Shown here: positions 1-9,384 of the stretch, piece by piece
Layout: every line of letters begins with the position of its first letter
Numbering within the stretch: position 1 is the stretch's first letter
Assembly: GCA_963664675.2 (NCBI GenBank)
Contig: CAXXLB010000009.1
Span: forward strand, 434,001-498,000
Origin: JASGMR01 sp963664675
GTDB lineage: Bacteria; Thermotogota; Thermotogae; Petrotogales; Kosmotogaceae
DNA: 64,000 nucleotides
Reading direction: 5' to 3'
Made by a program: the position numbers and the translations under genes
Notes under the pieces: generated by a model
Told to the model about the DNA's origin: nothing
Databases searched by the model: none
The model's input: only the letters and a program-made list of their open reading frames with translations

Positions 1-3000
1 TTCAAGATAAATTTTTCTGACATTTTCATCACTTCTGATATCTTTAACTGTTGCAACTTCATCTGTGAACAATGCTTCAGGATCCTTGAGTTTCTTTCTT
101 GCTTCAAAAAGTTCTTCGGCCCTAGGTAATCCTCTGGTGATATCTGCTCCGGTCGCAATTCCTCCCATATGGAACGTTCTCATAGTAAGCTGTGTTCCAG
201 GTTCTCCTATCGATTGCGCCGCTACTGTTCCTACAGATTCTCCAACATTTACAATATTGTGATTGGAAAGGTCCATTCCATAACACATTGCACATATTCC
301 ATGTTCCGATTCACAAGTTAAAGCAGATCTTACCATAATTGAAGGTCTTACTTCAATTTCTTCATAACCGTTTTTAAACAAATTGTTCGCGGTCGAAAAG
401 TCTATATCTTCCTGATAGGCCACAAGCTTTTCATCTCTATCATTTTTATAATTCGATTCATCTCCCGCAAAAATCTGATTAATGGACGGATAAGTGAATA
501 CCTCTATTTCAGATATTTTCTCTTTTTTGAGCTTTCTGACAATATCCCATGTTAAAACAGTTTCTTTAGGTAATGTTTCATTCTCAAGATTCAATGATTC
601 TGCCAGTATCATATTGTTGTTTAATTTCTCAATATTTTTTACTTTGATTTTTTCTTCAATTTTTACTGGAACTTTTATCGTAAAATCAGTGAGGAACTTT
701 GTTTCTTCGTCTCTGAGCATCGTTCCTCTAAGGTATTCTTTGCCCCTCTTATCGACGAGGATTTTTTTAGTGGCAGGATTTATAATATCCTTAGATAATA
801 CTCTTCCGAAAAGGAAATCACTCAAACTCTCAATCGTAACACCATCGGCCATAATTTCTTTCGCTTCTATTCCATTTTCAGTACCACAATCGGGTGTCGA
901 TATAGTTATGCTCTGCGCAACATCAACGAGCCTTCTGGTGAGATAACCGGCAAATGAAGTTCTGAGAGCTGTATCAGCGGAACCTTTTCTTGCACCATGA
1001 GTGGAGGTAAAAAATTCCAGCTCTGTCAGTCCGTCTTTGAAATTAGAAGTTATTGGAATTTCAAGAGTTTTACCCGACGGATCTGCCATCAAACCTCTCA
1101 TTCCGGCAAGCTGTTTGAGCTGATCAATACTACCTCTTGCACCAGAATCGACCATCATGTATATTGGGTTGAATTTCTCAGTTCTGAACGTATCGAAAGT
1201 TTTGTTCATCAAGTCTTCAGTGGTTTTGGTCCAGGTTCTTATTGTTTCCTCATATCTTCCCTGATCAGTCGTAAACCCCAGATTGTAGTAATTGTTGATC
1301 TCATCGACAACTTTCTTTGACTCTTTTATCAATTCCTCTCTTTTTGGGTATGTCATTATATCTCTGATCGACATCGTCAATCCACTGACAGTTGAATAAT
1401 GGAAACCCAGTGTCATCATGTCATCAAGAAGATCGGCTGTCCTGTCAATTCCATATTTATAGAATACATCATAAATAATCTTCTTTATCTGTTTTTTCGT
1501 AAATTTCTTCGAATAATCTTTCAAATCGTTGGGAATTATTTCGTTGAATAATATTCTACCCACGGTCGTTAAAGAAAGACCCGTTTCATTCGTTTTTACT
1601 TCTCCATCAAAATTCACAAAGATTGGAGTATGAAGACCAATTGCATCATTATTAAGAGCCAGTTTTGCATCTTCAGGAGAACTGAAAACGAAGAGTTCTA
1701 ATCCAGGAATATTTTTGGTTTTTTTAGATTTCTTCGTAGTGTTATTTTCATCTGCCGTTATGTCACCGTTGTTTTGTTCCTCTGATTTGCCCTGCAATTT
1801 ATGATCTTTTTCCGGTCCGGTACCAAATATAAATTTCAATATTTCTTTTTTAGTTTCCGCTTTGGATTTTTTATCTCTTTTGAGTTTTTTCTCAAGATCA
1901 ATTAACTTTTTCTCTATTTCTCCGTATTCTTCCCCAACCGTAGTCAAATAATATACTCCAAATATAATATCTTTACCAGGCATAGAAACAGGTTTACCAC
2001 TTGCCGGCGAAATAACATTATATCTACTCAGAAGAAGGAATTTTGATTCGGCCTGAGCCGCGGGAGATATAGGTAAATGCACAGCCATCTGGTCTCCATC
2101 AAAATCAGCATTGAATGGTGCACATACGAGAGGATGAAGCTGTATGGCATTTCCTTCGACCAATTTTGGGATAAAAGCCTGAATTGAAATTCTATGAAGT
2201 GTAGGTGCTCTGTTCAATAAAACAGGATGACCCTTTATTACATCTTCAAGAACTTCCCATGCTTCCGGCATTTCTTTCTCTATAATTGTCTTTTTCAATT
2301 TTCTCGCTGTCTTACTGGATTCGCTTCCCTGCAACAGTTTTGACAAAACGAAAGGCTTGAACAATTCCATTGCCATTCTCTTCGGAATACCACATTCATG
2401 AATCTTCAAATCAGGCCCTACAACGATAACGGCTCTGCCGGAATAATCGACTCTTTTTCCAAGAAGATTTCTTCTGAATCTGCCTTTCTTACCCTTTACC
2501 AGGTCTGTAAGCGATTTCAATGGTCTACCTGATTTATCGGTAACAGCTTTTCCAACTCTTCCATTGTAAATCAAACTGTCCACAGCTTCCTGGAGCATTC
2601 TTTTTTCATTTCTGATTATTATATCAGGCGCTCCAATAGAAAGAAGCTTTTTCAATCTGTTGTTTCTGTTGATTACTCTTCTGTATAAATCATTCAAATC
2701 AGTGGTAGCAAATCTTCCACCTTCAATTTGTATCATGGGCCTTATTTCGGGCGGAATTACAGGTACAATTTCCATTACCATCCATTCAGGTTTGCTTTCC
2801 GATTTCATGAAATTTTTAACTATCTTGAGTCTTTTCAATAATTTTAATGCTTTACCGCTACTCTTCGGTATAGATTTCAATTCATGTTCTATATTTGCCT
2901 TTAGTTCGTGTAAATCTATCTTCTGAAGTAACTTTTTTACTGCAACTGCTCCATAATCACAGACCAGTTTTCCCGGATATAGTTCTTTGTAAGCTTCATA

Positions 3001-3933
3001 TTCATTCTCTATCAGGATATCTCCAATGACTTTTCCCGTTTCTTCAGATACTTTATCATCTATTTCCGTGATTATTACTATTGGCCTATCACTTTCTGTA
3101 TCGGATTCTTTTTCGTATTTTCCTTCATAATGCTCTTCAAATAACATGTTTTCCGTCTCTGATAAAACTTCATCTTCAAAAAGAAATCTATCTGCAAGTG
3201 TATCGCCTTTTCTTACTTCATCTCCATCTGAAACATATATCAGTGCTCCTTCAAACACAGGATATTTTTTTTCATTTCCGTTTTCATCTTTAATTATAAT
3301 CCAGTTCAATTCTCTCTTCGAATTTCCCTCGCTCATTTCAACAGTAACTATACCGTCTATATCTGAAACTACAGGGCCCTTTGAATTTCTTATTCTATAT
3401 CCGTTTTCTACAGTGAAATCTATTTTCTGATTGTAAATTTCGTACTCGGTATGATGAAGAGTCTGTCCCGGATAAAACTCAGTATCTTTAGGATCTATCA
3501 CTACATAGAGTTTTTCAATTACTCTCTTTGAACCATAATATATAATATTTTCGAGATTTTTTGCAGGAATGTTCAAGAATGTCGACAAAATACTTGGAGC
3601 ACTTTTCAAATACCACACATGAGTAACCGGTGCGGCAAGCTCGATATGTCCCATTTTTCTTCTTCTTGATTCCTTCGATTCCACTCTGACATTACATCTT
3701 TCACAAACCGTTCCTTCGTATTTTTTGCCTTTGTATTTACCACAGGAACATTCATAATCTTTTATTGGGCCAAATATTTTCTCGCAAAAAAGCCCATCTC
3801 TTTCCGGCTTAAATGTTCTGTAATTAATAGTTTCAGGTTTTTTCACCTCGCCACTTGACCAACTTAATATTCTATCCGGAGAGGCAATATTGATTTTTAA
3901 CGAACTGACTTTTCTTCTAAAAACATTAGGCAT
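1..3933 (-). CDS. rpoC: DNA-directed RNA polymerase subunit beta' (partial, C-terminus off window)
   Basis: Largest subunit of RNA polymerase, carrying the catalytic magnesium site. 1311 codons are visible and the frame stays open to the left edge, so the C-terminal part is outside the window. The N-terminal zinc site shows as CxC and CxxC near residues 60-80. The catalytic motif NADFDGDQMA is at 2083-2112 (residues 608-617). The second zinc site ends in CESEHGICAMC near the left edge, and the following GTVAAQSIGEPGTQLTMRTF is also visible. The first 300 residues contain extra sequence relative to short beta' subunits, as in other Thermotogae. A polar linker interrupts the region after the active site (residues about 680-745). 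Two ATGs lie 6 bases apart; the second (3933) is chosen because GGAGGG sits 7 bases before it. It follows rpoB by 36 bases in the same operon. Confidence 0.97.
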   Translation of the reverse strand, partial: MPNVFRRKVSSLKINIASPDRILSWSSGEVKKPETINYRTFKPERDGLFCEKIFGPIKDYECSCGKYKGKKYEGTVCERCNVRVESKESRRRKMGHIELAAPVTHVWYLKSAPSILSTFLNIPAKNLENIIYYGSKRVIEKLYVVIDPKDTEFYPGQTLHHTEYEIYNQKIDFTVENGYRIRNSKGPVVSDIDGIVTVEMSEGNSKRELNWIIIKDENGNEKKYPVFEGALIYVSDGDEVRKGDTLADRFLFEDEVLSETENMLFEEHYEGKYEKESDTESDRPIVIITEIDDKVSEETGKVIGDILIENEYEAYKELYPGKLVCDYGAVAVKKLLQKIDLHELKANIEHELKSIPKSSGKALKLLKRLKIVKNFMKSESKPEWMVMEIVPVIPPEIRPMIQIEGGRFATTDLNDLYRRVINRNNRLKKLLSIGAPDIIIRNEKRMLQEAVDSLIYNGRVGKAVTDKSGRPLKSLTDLVKGKKGRFRRNLLGKRVDYSGRAVIVVGPDLKIHECGIPKRMAMELFKPFVLSKLLQGSESSKTARKLKKTIIEKEMPEAWEVLEDVIKGHPVLLNRAPTLHRISIQAFIPKLVEGNAIQLHPLVCAPFNADFDGDQMAVHLPISPAAQAESKFLLLSRYNVISPASGKPVSMPGKDIIFGVYYLTTVGEEYGEIEKKLIDLEKKLKRDKKSKAETKKEILKFIFGTGPEKDHKLQGKSEEQNNGDITADENNTTKKSKKTKNIPGLELFVFSSPEDAKLALNNDAIGLHTPIFVNFDGEVKTNETGLSLTTVGRILFNEIIPNDLKDYSKKFTKKQIKKIIYDVFYKYGIDRTADLLDDMMTLGFHYSTVSGLTMSIRDIMTYPKREELIKESKKVVDEINNYYNLGFTTDQGRYEETIRTWTKTTEDLMNKTFDTFRTEKFNPIYMMVDSGARGSIDQLKQLAGMRGLMADPSGKTLEIPITSNFKDGLTELEFFTSTHGARKGSADTALRTSFAGYLTRRLVDVAQSITISTPDCGTENGIEAKEIMADGVTIESLSDFLFGRVLSKDIINPATKKILVDKRGKEYLRGTMLRDEETKFLTDFTIKVPVKIEEKIKVKNIEKLNNNMILAESLNLENETLPKETVLTWDIVRKLKKEKISEIEVFTYPSINQIFAGDESNYKNDRDEKLVAYQEDIDFSTANNLFKNGYEEIEVRPSIMVRSALTCESEHGICAMCYGMDLSNHNIVNVGESVGTVAAQSIGEPGTQLTMRTFHMGGIATGADITRGLPRAEELFEARKKLKDPEALFTDEVATVKDIRSDENVRKIYLE

Positions 3934-3969
3934 TCGCATTCCCTCCTATGGGAATAATTAATCCCTTAA

Positions 3970-6900
3970 TCATAATGTATCAACTTCCATTTCCATACCG
4001 TCGGCGTCATAAATTCTTATATCTAAAACTAACCCTTCCAGTTCTTTTATTAAAACTTTAAAACTTTCCGGTACACCTTGCTCCGGTATAGGAAGATTTT
4101 TAAGAATTGCTTTATAAACATCATTTCTACCTTTGATATCATCCGACTTAATAGTCAACATTTCGTTCAATGTATGTGCCGCACCATGAGCTTCAAGAGC
4201 CCATACTTCCATTTCTCCGAATCTCTGTCCACCAAAATGAGCCTTTCCACCAAGGGGTTGCTGATGAATCAGAGAATATGGTCCGGTAGCTCTGGCATGA
4301 ATTTTATCTTTTGCAATATGCACGAGCTTTATCATATACATTATTCCGACAACTATAGGAGAATCAAAAGCTTTTCCGGATCTGCCATCTCTTAGAATAA
4401 CTTTTCCGGATTTAAGTTTTTCAGAGTCACCTAAATCCAGTCCCTTTTCTTTTCTTGCACCATACAATTTATCCATGATTTCCTTTTCTTTTGCTCCATC
4501 AAATATAGGTGTTGCAAAAAAAGTGTCGGTTAAGCTTCCCAACCATCCAAGATGAGTCTCTAAAACCTGGCCTATATTCATTCTTGAGGGAACACCAAGA
4601 GGTGAAAGCACCAACTGTATAGGAGTGCCATCAGGTAAAAACGGCATATCTTCTCTAGGAATTATATTTGAAACAACTCCCTTGTTTCCATGTCTACCGG
4701 CTAATTTATCACCGATATTCAGATCTTTTCTACACGCTACAAAAACTTTAACGAGTTTATTAACTCCTGATCCTAACTCTGAAACGTCTTCTTTTTCAAA
4801 ATACTTTATATCAATAACTCTTCCTTCTACTCCATGAGGAACCTTCAACGAAGTATCCTTTACATCTCTTCCTCTATCACCAAAAACCGATCTTATGATC
4901 TTTTCTTCAGGAGTGGTTTCAGATTCTCCCTTAGGAGTCACCTTACCAACTAAAATATCTCCGGAACTCACATAAGCACCAATTCTTACGATCCCATTTT
5001 CATCAAGATTCCTGAGCAAATCTCTCGAAATGTTCGGTATATCATCCGTAATCTCTTCAGGACCAAGCTGTGTATCTCTTGCAACAGTTTCATACATTTC
5101 TACGTGTATAGTAGTAAGTTGATCATCAGTTAAAATATCCTGATTCACAAGGATAGCATCTTCAAAATTGTATCCTTCCCAGGGCATGAAAGCTACGAGC
5201 ATGTTTCTTCCAAGTGCAAGTTCACCCATCTCGGTCGATGGACCATCAGCAATTGGCGCGCCCTTCTGGACAATTTCGCCTTCATTTACAATCGGTCTTT
5301 GATTGACACAGGTATCCTGATTTGTTCTCATATATTTTCTGAGATTATACTCATCTATAATTGGTTTACCATTCTTAGTATAAATAGTTTTATTGTGTTC
5401 ATCCAGTCTTTCTATTTTAATCTTTTTGGCATCCAGATTCACAACTCTTCCCTTTTCTTTAGCCATTATTACATAACCTGAATCTCTGGCGGCAAAATAT
5501 TCCATACCAGTACCTACGATAGGTGCTTCGGGATTCTGAACAGGAACCGCCTGTCTCTGCATATTCGATCCCATTAAAGCCCTGTTAGCATCATCATGTT
5601 CCAGAAAAGGTATTAGAGCAGTCGAAACACTGACAATCTGTTTCGGCGAAATTGAAATGTAGTTAACATCTTCCTTGTTAACGTATTTTACAGACCCTTC
5701 TATTCTGACTTCAATTTGATCATCAAAAATACTGCCATCATCATTTATTTTTATCGTTGATTGAGCTATATTGTACATTTCTTCCTCATCAGCCGAAAGG
5801 TATGTTATATCATCTAAAATATATCCTTTTTTCACTTTTCTATATGGAGTGAGTAAAAAACCGTAATCATCTATCGTCGCGTAGGTTGCCATAGAAGTCA
5901 TAAGACCTATATTAGCACCTTCAGGTGTTTCAATCGGACACATTCTTCCATAATGGGAATGGTGGACATCTCTGACTTCAAATCTCGCATGTTCCCTTTT
6001 CAATCCACCAGGTCCTATTGCGGATAATCTTCTCTTGTGCGTTAATTCGGAAAGTGGATTAACCTGATCCATAAACTGTGAAAGCTGACTGGTTGCAAAA
6101 AACTGATGTAATGTAGTCATTAAAGTTCTTACGTTGACTAAATTTTGTACTGTCATCTTTTCAAAACTGTTATTTAAATTTATTTTTTCCTGTAGAAGTT
6201 TATGAATTTTTACAAAGGCTTTTTCAAATTCTACTTCCATCAATTCGCCGACTGTTCTGACCCTCTTGTTTCCTAAATGATCTTTAGTATCGAGTAATTC
6301 AGGCTGTTTTAATAATTTAGACAGCATTCTTGCAGCAAGAATAATATCCTTTTCGGTTAATACCTGAGCCTGCTCAAAATAATCGAAATCTTCATCAGGG
6401 TTTCTACCCTCATAATTGATCATATAATCTTTATACGCCCTTTTTAAGCTGGAATTAATTTTGTATCTACCAACCTCAGAAAAATCAATTCTATCGGGGC
6501 TGAAATATAAATTGTAAAGATAATTTTTTGCAGCATTAATTCTCGGAATTTCACCAGGTCTGAGTTTTCTAAATATTTCTATGTAAGCATCATTGCTATT
6601 GAATTCTTCTCCGTACGTTTTTTTTAGCGCGTTGAGAGTGTTTGTGGCAAATTGCATAGGCATTTTAACATTCATCAGGTCTGAATTAACAAGCAATGTG
6701 GCCAACTCTTCAGTCAGTCTTTCCCCTTTTTTGGCTACAATTTCGTTATTGATCACTACATCCTGTAAAAGCATACCGTCAAAAAAAGGTTCCAGATGAC
6801 TCAAATCAGCACATTCAGCTTTTGTTTCAAATAATCTTAATAATTCAAAATCATTTTCATATCCCAGTGCTCTTAACAAAAGGAAAAAATTCATTTTTCT

Positions 6901-7491
6901 TCTTCTATCTATTCTAACCTGCATTAAATCTTTATTGGGGTTTAAAAGAATTTCAAACCATGCTCCCTTAACGGGCAAAAAATGTGCAACAAATAACGGC
7001 AAATTTCCGCCAGCGGTTTTGGTAGGTTCATCAACAAAATAAACGCCTGGAGATCTTACTAACTGGTTTACAATTACCCTTTCGGCTCCGTTAATTATGA
7101 ATGAAGCATTATCGGTCATGTAAGGCAAATAACCAAAAAAAGCCTCTTCCTCTTTTATTTCTCCAGTGAATAAATCTGTAATTCTCACAGTTACATTAAG
7201 TGGAACTGAATAAGTTAAACCCTTATCTTTACATTCTTGAATATTATATTTAGGTTCACCTGTCCTCGTTTTTATGAACTCCATAGAAAAACCTTTTTCG
7301 CCTTTTCTCAAATCAGATTTTTGAGTTTGTGATTTAATCGGAGAATATTTTTTCAAAACACTCAACAATCCCTGATTCAGAAATTTTTTGAAACCTTTCG
7401 TTTGAATTTCAATCAAATCCGGTATTTCTACGGGTTCAATTACTTTACCAAAAATTTTTCTTTTTCTCTTCCCAAACTGGACATCTCTCAT
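3970..7491 (-). CDS. rpoB: DNA-directed RNA polymerase subunit beta
   Basis: Second-largest RNA polymerase subunit, 1173 residues and complete. It opens with the family start (RDVQFGKRKRKIFGKVIEPVEIPDL, here split by the usual lobe sequence). The rifampicin pocket is intact, with FMDQVNPLSELTHKRRLSA followed by GPGGL. The hallmark blocks GANIGLMTS and GRHGNKGV, and the C-terminal FGEMEVWALEAHGAA, are all present. Nothing in the rifampicin cluster suggests resistance. The large dispensable insertions of the E. coli protein are missing, which gives the shorter length. It lies 108 bases after rplL, with a strong hairpin in the gap, and just before rpoC, the usual rpoBC order. Confidence 0.98.
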   Translation of the reverse strand: MRDVQFGKRKRKIFGKVIEPVEIPDLIEIQTKGFKKFLNQGLLSVLKKYSPIKSQTQKSDLRKGEKGFSMEFIKTRTGEPKYNIQECKDKGLTYSVPLNVTVRITDLFTGEIKEEEAFFGYLPYMTDNASFIINGAERVIVNQLVRSPGVYFVDEPTKTAGGNLPLFVAHFLPVKGAWFEILLNPNKDLMQVRIDRRRKMNFFLLLRALGYENDFELLRLFETKAECADLSHLEPFFDGMLLQDVVINNEIVAKKGERLTEELATLLVNSDLMNVKMPMQFATNTLNALKKTYGEEFNSNDAYIEIFRKLRPGEIPRINAAKNYLYNLYFSPDRIDFSEVGRYKINSSLKRAYKDYMINYEGRNPDEDFDYFEQAQVLTEKDIILAARMLSKLLKQPELLDTKDHLGNKRVRTVGELMEVEFEKAFVKIHKLLQEKINLNNSFEKMTVQNLVNVRTLMTTLHQFFATSQLSQFMDQVNPLSELTHKRRLSAIGPGGLKREHARFEVRDVHHSHYGRMCPIETPEGANIGLMTSMATYATIDDYGFLLTPYRKVKKGYILDDITYLSADEEEMYNIAQSTIKINDDGSIFDDQIEVRIEGSVKYVNKEDVNYISISPKQIVSVSTALIPFLEHDDANRALMGSNMQRQAVPVQNPEAPIVGTGMEYFAARDSGYVIMAKEKGRVVNLDAKKIKIERLDEHNKTIYTKNGKPIIDEYNLRKYMRTNQDTCVNQRPIVNEGEIVQKGAPIADGPSTEMGELALGRNMLVAFMPWEGYNFEDAILVNQDILTDDQLTTIHVEMYETVARDTQLGPEEITDDIPNISRDLLRNLDENGIVRIGAYVSSGDILVGKVTPKGESETTPEEKIIRSVFGDRGRDVKDTSLKVPHGVEGRVIDIKYFEKEDVSELGSGVNKLVKVFVACRKDLNIGDKLAGRHGNKGVVSNIIPREDMPFLPDGTPIQLVLSPLGVPSRMNIGQVLETHLGWLGSLTDTFFATPIFDGAKEKEIMDKLYGARKEKGLDLGDSEKLKSGKVILRDGRSGKAFDSPIVVGIMYMIKLVHIAKDKIHARATGPYSLIHQQPLGGKAHFGGQRFGEMEVWALEAHGAAHTLNEMLTIKSDDIKGRNDVYKAILKNLPIPEQGVPESFKVLIKELEGLVLDIRIYDADGMEMEVDTL

Positions 7492-7525
7492 CAGATCACC
7501 TCACCAATTTTAAAACACACCAAAA

Positions 7526-7553
7526 CCACATCAGATTTGAAAATCTGATGTGG
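7526..7553 (-). promoter_or_regulatory. Strong intercistronic hairpin between rplL and rpoB
   Basis: On the minus strand this is a perfect 13-base inverted repeat (CCACATCAGATTT and its complement) separated by 2 bases, so realistically an 11-bp stem with a 6-base loop. Only four T residues follow, so it is at best a partial terminator. The same gap in E. coli contains an RNase III processing site and an attenuator that lower rpoBC expression relative to rplJL. A similar role here is inferred from position and shape. Confidence 0.7.
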
Positions 7554-7599
7554 TTAACTATTTATTTTACCCTATTAACTTTAACTTTTTTATAACTAC

Positions 7600-7980
7600 T
7601 TATTTCAATTCTACTTCTGCGCCGGCTTCTTCTAATTGTTTTTTGATATCCTCTGCGTCATCTTTAGTTGTTCCTTCTTTAACAACAGCATCAGGTGATC
7701 CAGCTTTTTCAACTAATTCTTTTGCTTCCTTTAATCCTAATCCCGTTAAAGCCCTGACTACTTTAATAACTCCAATTTTCTTGGCGCCAAATGATTTTAA
7801 AACTACATCAAATTCTGTTTTTTCTTCCACTTCTTCTGCTGCCGCTGTACCCGGTACTGCTGCAACTGCTACTGGTGCTGAAGCGCTTACACCAAATTCT
7901 TCTTCTAATGCTTTAACTAGTTCAGCTAAATCCGCAACTGTCATTTCCTTAATTGCCTGAATTAATTCATCTTTTGTCAT
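7600..7980 (-). CDS. rplL: 50S ribosomal protein L7/L12
   Basis: Stalk protein of the large subunit, which recruits translation GTPases. 126 residues: an N-terminal dimerisation helix (MTKDELIQAIKEMTVADLAE), an Ala/Val/Pro-rich hinge around residues 35-50, and a C-terminal domain with the conserved KTEFDVVLKSFGAKKI and VRALTGLGLKEAKELVE blocks. A longer reading adds five residues upstream, but GGAGG lies 8 bases before the MTKDEL start, so 7980 is preferred. Cotranscribed with rplJ 24 bases upstream. Both should respond to the L10 leader. Confidence 0.97.
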   Translation of the reverse strand: MTKDELIQAIKEMTVADLAELVKALEEEFGVSASAPVAVAAVPGTAAAEEVEEKTEFDVVLKSFGAKKIGVIKVVRALTGLGLKEAKELVEKAGSPDAVVKEGTTKDDAEDIKKQLEEAGAEVELK

Positions 7981-8004
7981 AATAAACACCTCCAAATTTA
8001 TTTA

Positions 8005-8541
8005 TTATTCTTTATGATCTTTTATTGCATTTAACGCATATAAAAACTTTGTGATTACGCCATTTAACGTGTAAACAAGTCCTGTAATTGGTGCCGCTAT
8101 GCCACCAACAACCTGAGCAACGAGCTCTTTCTTGGTTGGTAATTTAGAATATTCATCAACTTTGCTTTCATCGAAGAATCTGCCTTCAAGATAACCTGCT
8201 TTGATAAGGGGAAGCTTATTCTTTTTGTTAAAATCAGCAAGGATTTTAATGGCTTCGACACAGTCATCCTCAGTAATAATTAAAGCAGCAATCGTACCAC
8301 TCAAATATTCTCCCCATTCCTCTTCTTTGTATCCGGCATTTCTCAACGCTATTCTAAACAAGGTATTCTTTGTAACAATATAATTTGAATCTTCTTCGTA
8401 TCTTTCGTATAACTTCGATCTTAAATCACTAATTTTTTCTACATCCAAACCTTTATAATCTGTTAATACAACCAAGGAAGCTTTTTCAAGCTTATTCTGT
8501 AAATCCTGGACGTATACCTTCTTTTGCTCTTTTGTAAACAT
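8005..8541 (-). CDS. rplJ: 50S ribosomal protein L10
   Basis: Base of the ribosomal stalk, binding L7/L12 dimers through its C-terminal helix. 178 residues beginning MFTKEQKKVYVQDL, with the family block LVVLTDYKGLDVEKISDLR near residues 25-43 and LPTKKELVAQVVGGIAAPITGLV in the second half. The open frame extends 18 codons upstream, but that stretch is the leader RNA. AGGAGG followed by ATG at 8541 is the clear start. The gene lies directly behind an L10-type leader and a terminator hairpin, so it should be autoregulated by the L10-L12 complex. Confidence 0.96.
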   Translation of the reverse strand: MFTKEQKKVYVQDLQNKLEKASLVVLTDYKGLDVEKISDLRSKLYERYEEDSNYIVTKNTLFRIALRNAGYKEEEWGEYLSGTIAALIITEDDCVEAIKILADFNKKNKLPLIKAGYLEGRFFDESKVDEYSKLPTKKELVAQVVGGIAAPITGLVYTLNGVITKFLYALNAIKDHKE

Positions 8542-8553
8542 TACTAGCCTCCT

Positions 8554-8576
8554 AAAAAAACCCCACAAAAGTGAGG
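8554..8576 (-). terminator. Attenuator terminator in the rplJL leader
   Basis: The minus strand reads CCTCAC, loop TTTT, GTGGGG, then seven T residues. This is a classic intrinsic terminator 12 bases before the rplJ start codon. Its 5' arm (8571-8576) overlaps the 3' arm of the upstream hairpin (8573-8577 with 8594-8598), so the two structures cannot form together. This looks like transcription attenuation, as described for the rplJL leader of Bacillus subtilis. Confidence 0.8.
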
Positions 8577-8640
8577 TCGTATTAATTATACGCACCTCGG
8601 TAGGCGGCCTATAGCACTTACATACCTACTGTCTCTGGTA
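8573..8640 (-). promoter_or_regulatory. L10 ribosomal protein leader RNA (binding site and antiterminator)
   Basis: On the minus strand, 8599-8640 shows the elements of the L10 leader: an AGACAGTAGG strand pairing with CCTAC, and then CGAGGT. The GAGGT (8594-8598 on the plus strand) pairs with ACCTC (8573-8577) to close a hairpin whose inner stem is CGTAT/ATACG. In known L10 leaders this region binds the L10(L12) complex. Binding here would decide between this hairpin and the adjacent terminator. Assigned from motif and position; I could not run a covariance model. Confidence 0.8.
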
Positions 8641-8671
8641 CAAATATCTATTTTTAAGAAATTGTTATAAT

Positions 8672-9373
8672 TTACAGCACCTTTATAAATCGGCTAAAAT
8701 CTACTTTTATTCCAACACCAACTGATGTAGATACGTAAACTCCACTGAAAAATCTTCCCTTTGCACCTAAAGGTCTCATTCTTAAAATCTGACTCATCGC
8801 AGAATCCAGATTTTCTAAAATCTTTTCCTCATCAAAAGAAACTTTGCCGAATGGAATATGAACGTTAGATGTCTTATCATTCTTAACTTCAACTCTTCCA
8901 GCCTTAAAAGCCGTAACGGCTTCTTCTATATCCATCGTGACTGTTCCGGATTTTGGTGAAGGCATTAAACCACGAGGCCCCAATACTCTTCCCAATCTTC
9001 CAATAACTCTCATCATATCAGGAGTGGCTATTGCTACATCGAAATCAAACCATCCACCTTGGATCTTTTCGGCCAAATCCTCCGCACCGACAAATTCCGC
9101 ACCGGCCTTTTTTGCTTCTTCTTCTTTTTCACCCTTCGCAAAAACAAGAACTCTGACTTTCTTTCCTGTTCCATTAGGTAACGAAATAGTTCCTCTGACC
9201 TGCTGGTCGGCTTTAGCGGGATCAATATTCAATTTTATGTGCAATTCTAAACTTTCATCATATTTCGCAGGCTTGAAAGCCTTGATCAATTTTGCGACTT
9301 CTTCTATTTCATATGATTTCGTTCTGTCAACTAATTTTTTGTTCTCCAGGTATCTCTTAGATTTTTTCGCCAT
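8672..9373 (-). CDS. rplA: 50S ribosomal protein L1
   Basis: Binds 23S rRNA at the L1 stalk and often represses its own mRNA. 233 residues, the usual length. The signature is plain: GTISLPNGTGKKVRVLVFAKG near residues 60-80, GRLGRVLGPRGLMPSPKSGTV near residues 125-145, and GRVEVKNDKTSNVHIPFGK after that. The start MAKKSKRYLE has GGGGTGA upstream. It follows rplK by 11 bases. The 131-base gap to rplJ holds the L10 leader. Confidence 0.97.
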   Translation of the reverse strand: MAKKSKRYLENKKLVDRTKSYEIEEVAKLIKAFKPAKYDESLELHIKLNIDPAKADQQVRGTISLPNGTGKKVRVLVFAKGEKEEEAKKAGAEFVGAEDLAEKIQGGWFDFDVAIATPDMMRVIGRLGRVLGPRGLMPSPKSGTVTMDIEEAVTAFKAGRVEVKNDKTSNVHIPFGKVSFDEEKILENLDSAMSQILRMRPLGAKGRFFSGVYVSTSVGVGIKVDFSRFIKVL

Positions 9374-9384
9374 TCAACTCACCC

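Noticed and set aside
494..946. Plus-strand open frame of 150 codons inside rpoC
   Set aside because: It is antisense to conserved RpoC coding sequence, has no ribosome binding site and no recognisable protein pattern.
7550..7960. Plus-strand open frame opposite rplL
   Set aside because: Serine/threonine/alanine-rich mirror of the L7/L12 gene; the sense frame is certain.
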